NCBI RefSeq assembly: GCF_039535785.1
Contig: NZ_BAAAXV010000001.1
Location: 1,860,001-1,924,000, forward strand
DNA length: 64,000 bases
Reading direction: 5' to 3'
Origin: Nonomuraea helvata
GTDB lineage: Bacteria > Actinomycetota > Actinomycetes > Streptosporangiales > Streptosporangiaceae
The notes below the pieces were generated by a model that saw only the letters and a program-made list of their open reading frames with translations, made no database searches and had not been told where the DNA came from. Of the stretch, positions 34,005 through 42,085 are shown in pieces. Numbering within the stretch: the first letter of the stretch is position 1; every line of letters begins with the position of its first letter. Made by a program: the position numbers and the translations under genes.

Positions 34005-34889
34005 TCAGGTCGTGGTGAGCCAGAGCCGGAGAAGATGGCGGCGGCGGTGCGGCTCCCGGTAGTCCTCGTAGGCGGTGCGGCTGTGCAGGGCGACGTGGTT
34101 GTTGAGGAACTGCATGTCGCCCGCCCGCAGATCCATGGTCAGAGCGAAGCGGGTGTCATTGGTCAGCTCGTCGAGGAGGGCCATGGTCTCCTCCTGGGCC
34201 GGAGTGAACGGCGGCACGGTGGCGCCGCGCTGGGCCGAGCGCAGGTAGTCGGGGCCGTACGCGACCGACACCCTTCCGTCGTCATCCACCGTGCAGATCG
34301 GCTTGGCGTAGAAGCTGTCCGGGCCGTCGCCGGTGCGGCGGTCGTGCCACCACGGCTGGTAGAGGAGCTCCGCCAGGTCGGGACGGGTGCGGACGAGCTC
34401 GTTGTGCACCGCCACCGAGCTGACGATCGCGCTGAGGCCGCCGGATTTCGCCGGGCGCACGCAGAGGAGGGCCACCACGTCCGTCGGGTCGCTGTGGAAG
34501 CCGAGACGGCCGCTGTGCTGGTAGCTCTTCGCGCGTGACGGGTCGGCCCCCGTGTCGCGGACGTGCATGAGCGGCCGCGCGCCGGGACCCTGCGGGACGA
34601 CGGCGCCGACATGGCGGGCGAGGCCGAGCGCGGCCCTCTCGCACTGCCGCTCGGTCATCTGCTCCACGGGCACCCCTTGGACCAGCACGAAGCCCCGGCC
34701 GTGCATGAGCTCGTCGCGGACCCGGTGGAGGGTCGGGGCGAGCGTCGGCAAGGGGAAGCTCTCCTCCGAGTCGCAGGCGGCGAGCACCTCTCGCCTGTGC
34801 GCCTCCGTCAGCGGGACCCGCCAGGCGTCGCTGTCGCGGAGCTCCGCGCCCAGCCACTCCCCCGGCCCCACGAACTCCGCGACCGCCAT
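34005..34889 (-). CDS. Fe(II)/2-oxoglutarate-dependent oxygenase (TauD/CAS-like)
   Basis: A 294-residue oxygenase of the TauD/clavaminate synthase superfamily. The iron facial triad is visible in RLGFHSDPTDVVALLC (HxD) and NNHVALHSRTAYEDY (distal His), with the 2-oxoglutarate arginine in RRRHLLRLWL. The GFVLVQGVP and MHVRDTGADPSRAKSYQ segments are typical of the asparagine oxygenase/gamma-butyrobetaine-related branch. The ATG has GGTGG about eight bases upstream. It follows the response regulator gene by 65 bases in the same direction and could be under its control; the substrate is unknown. Confidence 0.85.
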   Translation of the reverse strand: MAVAEFVGPGEWLGAELRDSDAWRVPLTEAHRREVLAACDSEESFPLPTLAPTLHRVRDELMHGRGFVLVQGVPVEQMTERQCERAALGLARHVGAVVPQGPGARPLMHVRDTGADPSRAKSYQHSGRLGFHSDPTDVVALLCVRPAKSGGLSAIVSSVAVHNELVRTRPDLAELLYQPWWHDRRTGDGPDSFYAKPICTVDDDGRVSVAYGPDYLRSAQRGATVPPFTPAQEETMALLDELTNDTRFALTMDLRAGDMQFLNNHVALHSRTAYEDYREPHRRRHLLRLWLTTT

Positions 34890-34954
34890 CGCGTGCCACC
34901 ACCTCTCAGCCGACTGCTCTCACCATGCCCTTCTTCGCCGGAGGCCGCAGCACC

Positions 34955-35728
34955 TCATCGCCCAGAGCGGAAGGAATCGGAGGCGCGGGCGGCCCGCGAC
35001 GTGTAGACCGTCACCTCGTCCGGCTGGACCAGCCCGTCCTGGATGGCGCAGATGAGCAGCTTCTCCTTGGTCGGCGCGGGGCGGCCCGCGGCGGCGTACT
35101 TGACCCTCGCCCGGTCGATGTACTGGCGTACGGTGCGCTCCTTGATGCCCATCCTGGCCGCCACCGACGCCTTCGACATCGACTGGAACCAGAACAGCAG
35201 GGCCGCACGCTCCTTGTCCGACAGCTGCGGCCGGTGCGGGCCCTCGTCCGTGGCGATCGCCTGGGCCATGGGCAGGGTGACGCTCGGCCGGTCGGCCGCC
35301 ACCTCCAGGATGGTCTCCAGGCAGGACTCCCGCGTGGCCCGTCCCTTGCCGATGAAGGCCGAGGCGCCCGCGTCCAGCACCGCGCGTACCGTCTCCGGCT
35401 CCTCGTGCTCGGAGAAGACGATGACCCGCTGGCCGCCCGCGCACAGCTCGGCGACGCGGTCGACGACCATGGTGCCGTTGAGGTTGAGGTCCAGCAGGAG
35501 CACGTCGGCCGGCACGCCGCGGACCGACTCGATCGTCGGTCCCTGGGCGACCAGCTCGACCGGGCCCGGCCCGCCCAGCCACGACCTGACGCCGTCCACC
35601 ACCACCTGATGGTCCTCCACCAGGACGACCGTCACCCGGCCCGCCGAATCCTGCCCCGCCGTCTCCTCCCCCGGCGCCTCGCTCCCGTGCCCGTTCCGGT
35701 CCGCCTCCGGCTCCGTCTTGCGTCCCAT
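34955..35728 (-). CDS. LuxR-type response regulator
   Basis: The 257-residue protein has an N-terminal charged extension of about 30 residues, a receiver domain (VTVVLVEDHQVVVDGVRSWL, phospho-acceptor aspartate in LLLDLNLNG, lysine in ASAFIGKG) and a C-terminal HTH that is a LuxR variant: LSDKERAALLFWFQSMSKASVA and IKERTVRQYIDRARVKY. It is the third gene of the operon with the histidine kinase and the degenerate kinase-like protein. Its HTH lacks the usual LTxRE opening, so target recognition may differ from the NarL group. Confidence 0.85.
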   Translation of the reverse strand: MGRKTEPEADRNGHGSEAPGEETAGQDSAGRVTVVLVEDHQVVVDGVRSWLGGPGPVELVAQGPTIESVRGVPADVLLLDLNLNGTMVVDRVAELCAGGQRVIVFSEHEEPETVRAVLDAGASAFIGKGRATRESCLETILEVAADRPSVTLPMAQAIATDEGPHRPQLSDKERAALLFWFQSMSKASVAARMGIKERTVRQYIDRARVKYAAAGRPAPTKEKLLICAIQDGLVQPDEVTVYTSRAARASDSFRSGR

Positions 35729-35844
35729 CCGCTCCGTCCCCTAGCCGATCCAGCCCGTCCCCAGATCCGTCGCTTGTTCGAGCGCATCTGTTACGGGTTG
35801 GCGCGCCGGCCCCCCTCCGGTCGGCGCGCTCCCCGCCCCACCCC

Positions 35845-36963
35845 TCATGGGCCCTGCCAGATGCTGTTCACCCACACGTCGCCGTCCTGCCGCTGGTAGG
35901 TGACGACGACCCCGCTCGGCTCGCGTACCGGGACGGCGCTGACGGGCAGGTCGTCATTGTCTGCCACGACGGCCACGCTCACCATGGTCGACATCGCCGA
36001 CACGGTCACCCGGGCCCGCGACCGCGCGCCGTCCAGCGCCCGGACGGGCGCCCTGAGCAGGTCCTCCCGTACGCCCTCCGGCAGCACCGGCATCCGCTGC
36101 CCGAACGGCGGCGCCGTCACCAGCACCTGGCGCCGCTCCGCCGCGTCGATGCGCTCGCGCAGCACGGACACCAGCTCGTCGGGTACGTCCTCCCGTTCCG
36201 TGATGAGCCTGCGCAGCCGCATGGCCCCGGCCGTGCAGTCCTCGCGTACGCGGGGATCCCCCGGGTCGGCCCCGTCGGCGAGCTGATCGAGCAGCGACTC
36301 CGCCACTTCACGGATCGCGGCGTAGCGGCGGAGCCGGTCGGAGTGGATGCGGTGGGCGGACTCCCGCCAGGCGTCGTCGGCGGCCAGCCGGCGGGCCAGC
36401 AGCGCGGCGTCCTCGGCCCTGACCCGGAGCGTGTGGCAGCCCGCCGCGTACCCGAGCTGGAGCGTGGCGCTCCCGACGATGACCATGAGGTACCTGGCGA
36501 TGGAGATCCGGTCGACCGTGCCCGTAACGATCATGGCGGTCAGCATGATGCCGGCGTTGGCGGAGAGGAACGCGATCAGCTCGACCCGCCACCGGGGCCG
36601 GTTCCACAGGAGCATGACGCCGAGCCAGCCCACCGAGCCCCAGCCCCAGTCGGCCGGGCCGAGCAGGTCCTCGGGGCGGCCGGCCACGATCACCGCGACG
36701 TCCACGGCCAGCACGGCGGCGGCCGGCGGGCCCACCCTGGCCGGGCCGCCGAACGTTTTCGCCAGCGCCCGCGCGGCGATCACCCCGATCGCCGCGTAAC
36801 CGATCCACGCCGCCGCGGCCAGTGCCGGCCAGCGGAAGGAGGACCAGCCCGTGATGGTGACGGTGAGGTCGTAGCCGAGGTGCCAGGCCACGGCGATCAC
36901 CACGGCGCCGAGCGCGGTGTAGCGGGCGTACCGCTGGGCGACCTCCTCGATGTCGTCGATCAC
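35845..36963 (-). CDS. Membrane kinase-like protein with degenerate HATPase
   Basis: The first half has five or so membrane helices (YTALGAVVIAVAWHLGY, WPALAAAAWIGYAAIGVIAA, YLMVIVGSATLQLGY). The soluble half begins with a two-helix dimerisation-like stretch (RIHSDRLRRYAAIREVAESLL) and ends in a segment that aligns in order with a HATPase domain (VREDLLRAPVRALDGARSRARVTV, then VSVAVVADNDDLPV) but has no N-box asparagine and no glycine-rich G box. GTG at 36963 overlaps the kinase stop (GTGA). It is probably a non-catalytic partner or sensor for the neighbouring kinase; this is inference. Confidence 0.7.
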   Translation of the reverse strand: MIDDIEEVAQRYARYTALGAVVIAVAWHLGYDLTVTITGWSSFRWPALAAAAWIGYAAIGVIAARALAKTFGGPARVGPPAAAVLAVDVAVIVAGRPEDLLGPADWGWGSVGWLGVMLLWNRPRWRVELIAFLSANAGIMLTAMIVTGTVDRISIARYLMVIVGSATLQLGYAAGCHTLRVRAEDAALLARRLAADDAWRESAHRIHSDRLRRYAAIREVAESLLDQLADGADPGDPRVREDCTAGAMRLRRLITEREDVPDELVSVLRERIDAAERRQVLVTAPPFGQRMPVLPEGVREDLLRAPVRALDGARSRARVTVSAMSTMVSVAVVADNDDLPVSAVPVREPSGVVVTYQRQDGDVWVNSIWQGP

Positions 36964-38114
36964 GGCCGCCACCACAGGCTCACCCGGGTGCCTTCGTCGC
37001 CGGAGCGGATGTCGGCGCCGGCGTTCGGCAGCGAACGCATCGTGTCGAGGATCGACCCGCGTACGCCGAACCGGTCCGGCGGCACCCGCGCGAGGTCGAA
37101 GCCGCCGCCCTCGTCCGCGACCTCCACCCGGATCTCCCCGTCGCGACTGCTGGAGACCAGCTCGGCCTCGCGCACCCCGGCGTGCAGCGCCACGTTGGCC
37201 AGCGCCTCGGTGACCGCGCGGGCGAAGCGCTCGGCGACCTCCCCCGGCACCGTCTCCGGCGTCAGCCGCCTGCGTACGGCCAGTCCCGTCGCCCGTCCCG
37301 CCACCTCGTCGAGCAGGGCGTCCAAGGCGATGGGCGCGGAGCGGGCGCGCGGTCTGTCGCGCAGCTGCTCCAGCGCCGCCAGATCAGCCACCGCCTGCCG
37401 GCGCAGTGTGGGCGAGTGCCGCTCGTACGTGCCCAGCCCGACCATCGTCAGCGTGTGCAGCGACGTCTCGTGAACGCTGCCGACCTGGCGCAGCTCGTCC
37501 TCGCGCCGCAGCCGTTCGACGATGAGGGCGATCTCGGCGCGGGCGCTGTCCCGCAGGAACGCGTCCGCCGAGGCGGCGGAGCGGCGCAGCAGCGTCATCA
37601 GCACCGCGATCGCGAGGATCTGCACGAGGTGGATCAGCAGCGTCCCGGTCACATCCTGGTACGGGGCGGCCAGCCGCAGCCCGGCCAGGTACGCCGCCGC
37701 CACGAGCAGCCCGACGGGCACCGCCGCCCAGGGCCGCCACGTGACCCCCGAGACGACGATGGTCATCGTGACCAGCCCCGCGATCCAGCTCGATCCTCCG
37801 TCGAGCGCCGCGCCCGCGACGAGATGGCGCTGCGTGAGGCAGAGCGCGACCGTGATGGCCGCGTCACCAGCCACCAGCCAGGCGGGAGTCCGTGCCCTGC
37901 GCCGGGCCACGCGCAGGAACAGCCCGGTCCACACGAGGTCGATCGCCAGCGCGGGCGCCAGCCACGCGGCGGACACCGGCGGAACGGCGCCGAGGAGCGC
38001 GGCCACGACCGCCACGAGGCCCACCACGCCCCGCGCCCCGGCGCAGGTGCGGGCGATCGTCCGCTCCATGTGCCTGGCCGCCGAGTCGTATCGCGTGGAA
38101 CCGGAGTGAGACAT
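36960..38114 (-). CDS. Membrane sensor histidine kinase
   Basis: The 384-residue protein has six predicted membrane helices in the first 185 residues (GVVGLVAVVAALLGAVPPV, LLIHLVQILAIAVLMTLL), a helical region with a candidate phospho-histidine in VGSVHETSLHTLTMVGL, and a GHKL ATPase with the N box AVTEALANVALHAG, G1 box VADEGGGFDL and RFGVRGSILDTM. This is the domain order of actinobacterial NarX-like kinases. It begins the operon kinase - kinase-like protein - response regulator, divergent from the PP2C-like gene. Nothing in the extracellular loops identifies a signal. Confidence 0.85.
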   Translation of the reverse strand: MSHSGSTRYDSAARHMERTIARTCAGARGVVGLVAVVAALLGAVPPVSAAWLAPALAIDLVWTGLFLRVARRRARTPAWLVAGDAAITVALCLTQRHLVAGAALDGGSSWIAGLVTMTIVVSGVTWRPWAAVPVGLLVAAAYLAGLRLAAPYQDVTGTLLIHLVQILAIAVLMTLLRRSAASADAFLRDSARAEIALIVERLRREDELRQVGSVHETSLHTLTMVGLGTYERHSPTLRRQAVADLAALEQLRDRPRARSAPIALDALLDEVAGRATGLAVRRRLTPETVPGEVAERFARAVTEALANVALHAGVREAELVSSSRDGEIRVEVADEGGGFDLARVPPDRFGVRGSILDTMRSLPNAGADIRSGDEGTRVSLWWRP

Positions 38115-38289
38115 GGGCCGCCTGCTCGTGATGAGAGCACAAGACGGGCTTTACGATAACGCATCCGGTATGAGTGAGCACGCTGTGAATACAGCCATTT
38201 TGTGGAGGCTGGTGGAGACAGGGGGCGCATGGTCGTTTTCCTCGGTCCGGCTCTTCTCGCACCGTCGCTCACCGGGCCACCTGGTGGCA

Positions 38290-38336
38290 TGACGGCTGAT
38301 CGGCCGTCATCCGCTACGACGGCCGATCAGCCGTCA
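38290..38336. repeat. Perfect 19-bp inverted repeat in divergent spacer
   Basis: TGACGGCTGATCGGCCGTC (38290-38308) is the exact complement of the sequence at 38318-38336, with nine bases between. Each arm is itself nearly palindromic around GATC. The element lies in the 289-base spacer between the divergent kinase and PP2C-like genes, where a terminator would not be expected, so it is more likely a regulatory site or a small mobile-type palindrome. The rest of the spacer contains no gene that I can support. Confidence 0.6.
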
Positions 38337-38403
38337 GTCGCGTCTCCTCCACAAGAGCGTGTACTGGCTGCGGGTCGCGAACGATGCGACGAGAGGGGAC
38401 CTC

Positions 38404-39165
38404 ATGACCTTTCTGGTGATCTCGATCCTGGTCGGCTGCCTGTCGGTGATGACGGCCCGCGGCCGGCAGGGGAACTGGCCGTCCGGCATGCCGGTGACGC
38501 GGCCGCGGCTGGTGACGGCCGGCGGCACGTACGCTGGCTGGCGCGGGCGGCCGGCGGACGCGTACGTCATCCAGGAGCGCCTGGTCGCGGTGGCCCACGG
38601 CACGAACGGCGAGCCGGCCTGCACGGCCGCGGCCCTGGCTCTGGGCGCGGTGGTCGCCGCGAGGCCGCAGTACCAGGCGGACCTCGACGAGTGCGCGCAG
38701 CTCGCGCACCGTGCCGTGCGCACCGCGGCCCTGCGGAACGCCTCCACGCCCGAGCTGGTCAGCACCCTGGACGTGGTCGTCCTCGAGCCCGGCGAGCGCC
38801 CGTCCCTGCGCTTCGTCCACGTCGGCGACGGCGCGATCTGGCACTGCGCGAAGGGCGCGGAGCCGCAGCCGCTCACGACGCCGCACTCCTTCGGCGAGCC
38901 CGGGAAGGGGGGCCGGCTGCTGCGCGGGCTCGGTCTGCCGTCGGCGCTCAACCCCGAGGTCGGCTCCGTCCCGCTCCGCCCGGGCGACCGCGTCGTCATC
39001 GTCTCGGACGGCGTGGTCAGGGCACTCGGCGCGGCGCGCATGAAGGAGCTGTTCACCGACGGCGTGTCGCCCGGCGCCTGTCTGGACCGGCTGTACGACG
39101 AGATGGCCGCCGCCGAGCCGGAGGACGACGCGACGGTGATCATCGCCGATTACGTGACGGCTTGA
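38404..39165 (+). CDS. PP2C-like phosphatase domain with altered metal site
   Basis: The 253-residue protein starts at an ATG with GAGGGG six bases upstream and has an N-terminal hydrophobic helix (FLVISILVGCLSV). The PP2C fold is recognisable: ADAYVIQERLVAVAHGTNGEP, LRFVHVGDGAIWHCAKG, GDRVVIVSDGVVRALG and PEDDATVIIADY. The last two motifs keep their metal-binding aspartates, but the second, normally VADGMGG, reads VAHGTNG and so has lost its aspartate. It may be inactive or use a different metal set. The gene is upstream of the M6 protease in the same direction, 80 bases apart. Confidence 0.75.
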   Translation: MTFLVISILVGCLSVMTARGRQGNWPSGMPVTRPRLVTAGGTYAGWRGRPADAYVIQERLVAVAHGTNGEPACTAAALALGAVVAARPQYQADLDECAQLAHRAVRTAALRNASTPELVSTLDVVVLEPGERPSLRFVHVGDGAIWHCAKGAEPQPLTTPHSFGEPGKGGRLLRGLGLPSALNPEVGSVPLRPGDRVVIVSDGVVRALGAARMKELFTDGVSPGACLDRLYDEMAAAEPEDDATVIIADYVTA

Positions 39166-39245
39166 GTACGGGTGTACTCAGGCGGTTCCACCGGCGCTCA
39201 GTGACGATCGGAGGGAATCTCCCACTGGACACCGGAGGGCTCGCG

Positions 39246-41126
39246 ATGAGCGCCATATTCGGAGAGACGCTGAGCTTCACCCAGGCGGAGGGCGAGGAGG
39301 TGCGGCTCGTCGTGTTCGGGGACGAGCACTACGCCCGCTACGAAACTCTCGACGGCTACACCACCGTCTACGACGCCTCCGCCGGCGCCTACTGCTACGC
39401 CGACCTGAAGGACGGGCGGTTCCAGTCCACGGGGGTCCGGATCGACTCCTACGACGCGCCCGGCGGCGTGCCGCGCCACCTGCGCGAGTCGGGCCCGGTC
39501 ATGGCCGAGGCGCACCGGCGGCGCAGGCCGGGCACGCTCTCGGCGGAGGCGGCGGAGGACTCCGCGCTGACCTTCGGGCCGACGGGCGGGCTGCTGGAGG
39601 GCCGCAGGCTCAGCGTCGGCTCCGTGCGCGGCCTGACGATCCTCGTCGACTTCCCCGACCAGGCCACGACGGTCACGCCGGCGCAGGTGGACGCGCTGCT
39701 CAACGCCCCCGGCTATCGCGAGAACGGCAACGCGTGCTCGGTCAACGAGTACTACAAGACCATGTCGAGCGACCTGCTGGACTTCACCAACGACGTCGTG
39801 GGCCCGTTCAGGATGAGCCACGACATCACCTTCTACGCCGACCCCGCCAATTTCGACGTGCTGGTGCCGGAGGCGCTGCGGGCGGCCGTCGACTCGGGCG
39901 TCGACCTCACCCGGTACGACTCGCTCGGCCAGAACGTGGTGGACGCCCTGATCGTCCTGTACGCCGGCAAGACGCAGTACATCAAGGACAGCGTGCTGTG
40001 GCCGCACAACAGCGTCGTCGAGCTGGAGTTCGGCGACATGCGTACGCACTTCTACCTGGTGACGAGCATGGGCGAGGGCCCCGAGCAGCTCACGATCGGC
40101 ACGTTCTGCCACGAGAGCGGGCACCTGCTGTGCCGCTTCCCCGACCTGTACGACTACGGCCGCCGCGACGGCGACGACTTCACCAGCTCGGGCCTCGGCC
40201 TGTACTGCCTGATGAGCGCCGGCAACCACCTGGACGGCGGCAAGACGCCCGCGCCTGTCAGCGCCTACCTGCGCGACCTGGCCGGCTGGTGTCCTGAGAA
40301 GACGGAACTCAACCTCGCCGGCGTGTATCAGGCCGAGCACGGCGACTACCGCAAGGTGTTCCGCTACTCGACCGGGACGGACGAGGAGTACTTCCTGGTG
40401 GAGAACCGCTCCAAGCTCGGCTTCGACCTCCACTCGCCGGCCGGCGGCCTGGCCGTGTACCACTGCGACACCCGCGGCTCCAACGAGCTGCAGGACGGGA
40501 CGCCGCTGCACCACTACCAGATCGCGCTGCTGCAGGCCGACGGCCACCTCGACCTGGAGAACAACCTCAACTCGGGCGACAGCCGCGACCTGTACGGCCG
40601 GGTGGACGGCACGGCGCTGTCGCACTCGACCGTGCCCGCCAGCCTGCTGTGGAGCGGCGCCGAGTCGGGGTTGACCCTGTCGGCGATCAGCGACCCCGGC
40701 CAGACCATCCGCTTCAGGGCGGGGCCGGTGGGCGTGAACGGCGCCGCGTTCAGCTCGGTGTCGCGCCCGGCGCTGCGCATCCCCGACAGCGATCCGCACG
40801 GCGTGGCCGACACGATCACGATCGAGGCCGAGGGGACCGTGCGGACGCTGAAGATCCTCATCGACCTCGACCACAACCACCCTGAGGACCTGCGGATCGT
40901 GCTCCACTCGCCGACCGGCCGGCGCATCGTCCTGGCGCACCGGGAGGCCACCCTGGACACCTCGAAGCTGCTGCAGTACGCGACCGAGCCGCCGTCGGCC
41001 GTCACTCCGCTGGTGGGCCAGCCGGCGGGCGGCGGGTGGACGTTACTGGTGAGCGACCTCGCTCCCTCGCACGCCACGGCCGGGGTCCTGAGCGCCTGGC
41101 GGCTGGACATCGTCACGGGCACCTGA
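39246..41126 (+). CDS. M6-family metalloprotease with C-terminal P-domain
   Basis: The 626-residue protein has a propeptide-like start (FTQAEGEEVRLVVFGDEHYARYE in parts), the GLTILVDFPDQ strand that opens M6 catalytic domains, the zinc motif HESGH at 289-293 followed by DLYDYG and the Met-turn CLMSAGNH, then a beta domain and a C-terminal P/proprotein-convertase domain (ITIEAEGTVRTLKILIDLDH, DLRIVLHSPTGRRIVL, GGGWTLLVSDLAP). It begins directly MSAIFGETLSF with GGAGGG upstream and shows no signal peptide, which is odd for a secreted family. Either export is non-classical or it acts in the cell. Confidence 0.88.
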   Translation: MSAIFGETLSFTQAEGEEVRLVVFGDEHYARYETLDGYTTVYDASAGAYCYADLKDGRFQSTGVRIDSYDAPGGVPRHLRESGPVMAEAHRRRRPGTLSAEAAEDSALTFGPTGGLLEGRRLSVGSVRGLTILVDFPDQATTVTPAQVDALLNAPGYRENGNACSVNEYYKTMSSDLLDFTNDVVGPFRMSHDITFYADPANFDVLVPEALRAAVDSGVDLTRYDSLGQNVVDALIVLYAGKTQYIKDSVLWPHNSVVELEFGDMRTHFYLVTSMGEGPEQLTIGTFCHESGHLLCRFPDLYDYGRRDGDDFTSSGLGLYCLMSAGNHLDGGKTPAPVSAYLRDLAGWCPEKTELNLAGVYQAEHGDYRKVFRYSTGTDEEYFLVENRSKLGFDLHSPAGGLAVYHCDTRGSNELQDGTPLHHYQIALLQADGHLDLENNLNSGDSRDLYGRVDGTALSHSTVPASLLWSGAESGLTLSAISDPGQTIRFRAGPVGVNGAAFSSVSRPALRIPDSDPHGVADTITIEAEGTVRTLKILIDLDHNHPEDLRIVLHSPTGRRIVLAHREATLDTSKLLQYATEPPSAVTPLVGQPAGGGWTLLVSDLAPSHATAGVLSAWRLDIVTGT

Positions 41127-41144
41127 CCAGGTACGGCCCCGAGA

Positions 41145-41173
41145 GCGCGCGTCATGGGCGGCCTGACGCGCGC
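41145..41173 (+). terminator. Hairpin after the M6 protease gene
   Basis: GCGCGCGTCA (41145-41154) pairs with TGACGCGCGC (41164-41173) across nine bases, 19 bases after the protease stop codon, followed by GAAACC rather than a T-run. Confidence 0.55.
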
Positions 41174-41196
41174 GAAACCGTCCATCAGCCGAGAGA

Positions 41197-41232
41197 TATT
41201 CCTTGACACGAATATTCGTCACAGTGAATACT
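41197..41232 (+). promoter_or_regulatory. Promoter with two overlapping TATTC-N8-GAATA operators
   Basis: Two inverted repeats of the form TATTC, eight bases, GAATA occur at 41197-41214 and 41213-41230, sharing two bases. They enclose a consensus -35 TTGACA (41203-41208) and a -10 near GAATAC/AATACT (41226-41232). The predicted transcription start falls on or next to the ATG at 41240, implying a leaderless message. This is a textbook autoregulatory layout for an ArsR-family repressor. Confidence 0.75.
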
Positions 41233-41239
41233 TCTGGGC

Positions 41240-42085
41240 ATGGACGCAATCCTCACCGCCCTGGCCGACCCGGCCCGCTGGCGGCTCGTGGGCCTGCTGG
41301 CCGAGCGGCCCCGGCCGGTCGGCGTTCTCGCCCAGCTCGCCGAGGCGCGCCAGCCGCAGACGACCAAGCACCTGCAGGCGCTCGAGCGTGCCGGCGTCGT
41401 CACCTCCCAGCGCTCCGGCCAGCGCCGCGTCTACGCGCTCCGGGCCGCACCCCTGCGGGAGCTGGCGGCCGCGCTCACTCGGCTGGCCGACACCGCGGAG
41501 CAGGCCGGCGGCCCGCGCGAGACCTACGACCGTTACGGGCTCAGCCTCCACGCGGAGCGACTCGCCGCCAGGGAGCCGGGCTGGGCCGACGGCCGCTCGT
41601 TCCGGTTCCACCGGTCGCTGGCGGCGGGACCGGAGCAGGTCTGGCGCCACCTGACCGAGGCCTCGCTGCTCGCCCGCTGGTGGACGCCGGACGACCTGCG
41701 CGTCTCCGAGCTCGTCTTCGAGGCACGGCAGGGTGGGCGGATCCTCCATGAATACCGCGATGCCGAAGATGTCGACGGCTCCGACCTGATCGCCGGGCGC
41801 GCGCTGGGAGTCGTCGAGGACGTACGCCCCGGTGAACGCCTGGCCTACCGGCTCTCCCCTCAGCTCGCCGACGGCAGCCTCGCCTTCACCGCCCACCTCG
41901 ACCTGGACCTCCGGCCCACCGATACCGGCACGGAGCTCGACGTTCACTTCCGCATCACCGACAGCACGGTCGAGTCCGCGGACTTCATCGCAGGCGTCGA
42001 GATCGGCTTCGGCCAGAGCCTCGACAAGCTCGCGGCGATCCTCGCCGCGGAAACCCACACCCCTCATACCAGGAGCACCGAATGA
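41240..42085 (+). CDS. ArsR-type HTH fused to SRPBCC (AHSA1-like) domain
   Basis: The 281-residue protein joins an ArsR winged helix (ILTALADPARWRLVGLLAE, EARQPQTTKHLQALERAGVV, RVYALRAAPLREL) to a C-terminal START/AHSA1-like ligand pocket (FRFHRSLAAGPEQVWRHL, ARWWTPDDLRVSELVFEAR, GTELDVHFRIT). Cysteine metal ligands of arsenic/zinc sensors are absent, so the C-terminal pocket presumably senses a hydrophobic small molecule. No ribosome binding site precedes the ATG, in agreement with the leaderless promoter. The stop overlaps the DHFR-like gene (ATGA). Confidence 0.88.
   Translation: MDAILTALADPARWRLVGLLAERPRPVGVLAQLAEARQPQTTKHLQALERAGVVTSQRSGQRRVYALRAAPLRELAAALTRLADTAEQAGGPRETYDRYGLSLHAERLAAREPGWADGRSFRFHRSLAAGPEQVWRHLTEASLLARWWTPDDLRVSELVFEARQGGRILHEYRDAEDVDGSDLIAGRALGVVEDVRPGERLAYRLSPQLADGSLAFTAHLDLDLRPTDTGTELDVHFRITDSTVESADFIAGVEIGFGQSLDKLAAILAAETHTPHTRSTE

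Noticed and set aside
39198..40940. 580-codon minus-strand frame opposite the M6 protease
   Set aside because: Valine/arginine/alanine-rich shadow; the protease has a zinc motif and P-domain on the other strand.
34005..41126. A biosynthetic gene cluster built around the oxygenase, kinases and protease
   Set aside because: There is no scaffold-forming enzyme or precursor peptide; the genes look like separate small operons.
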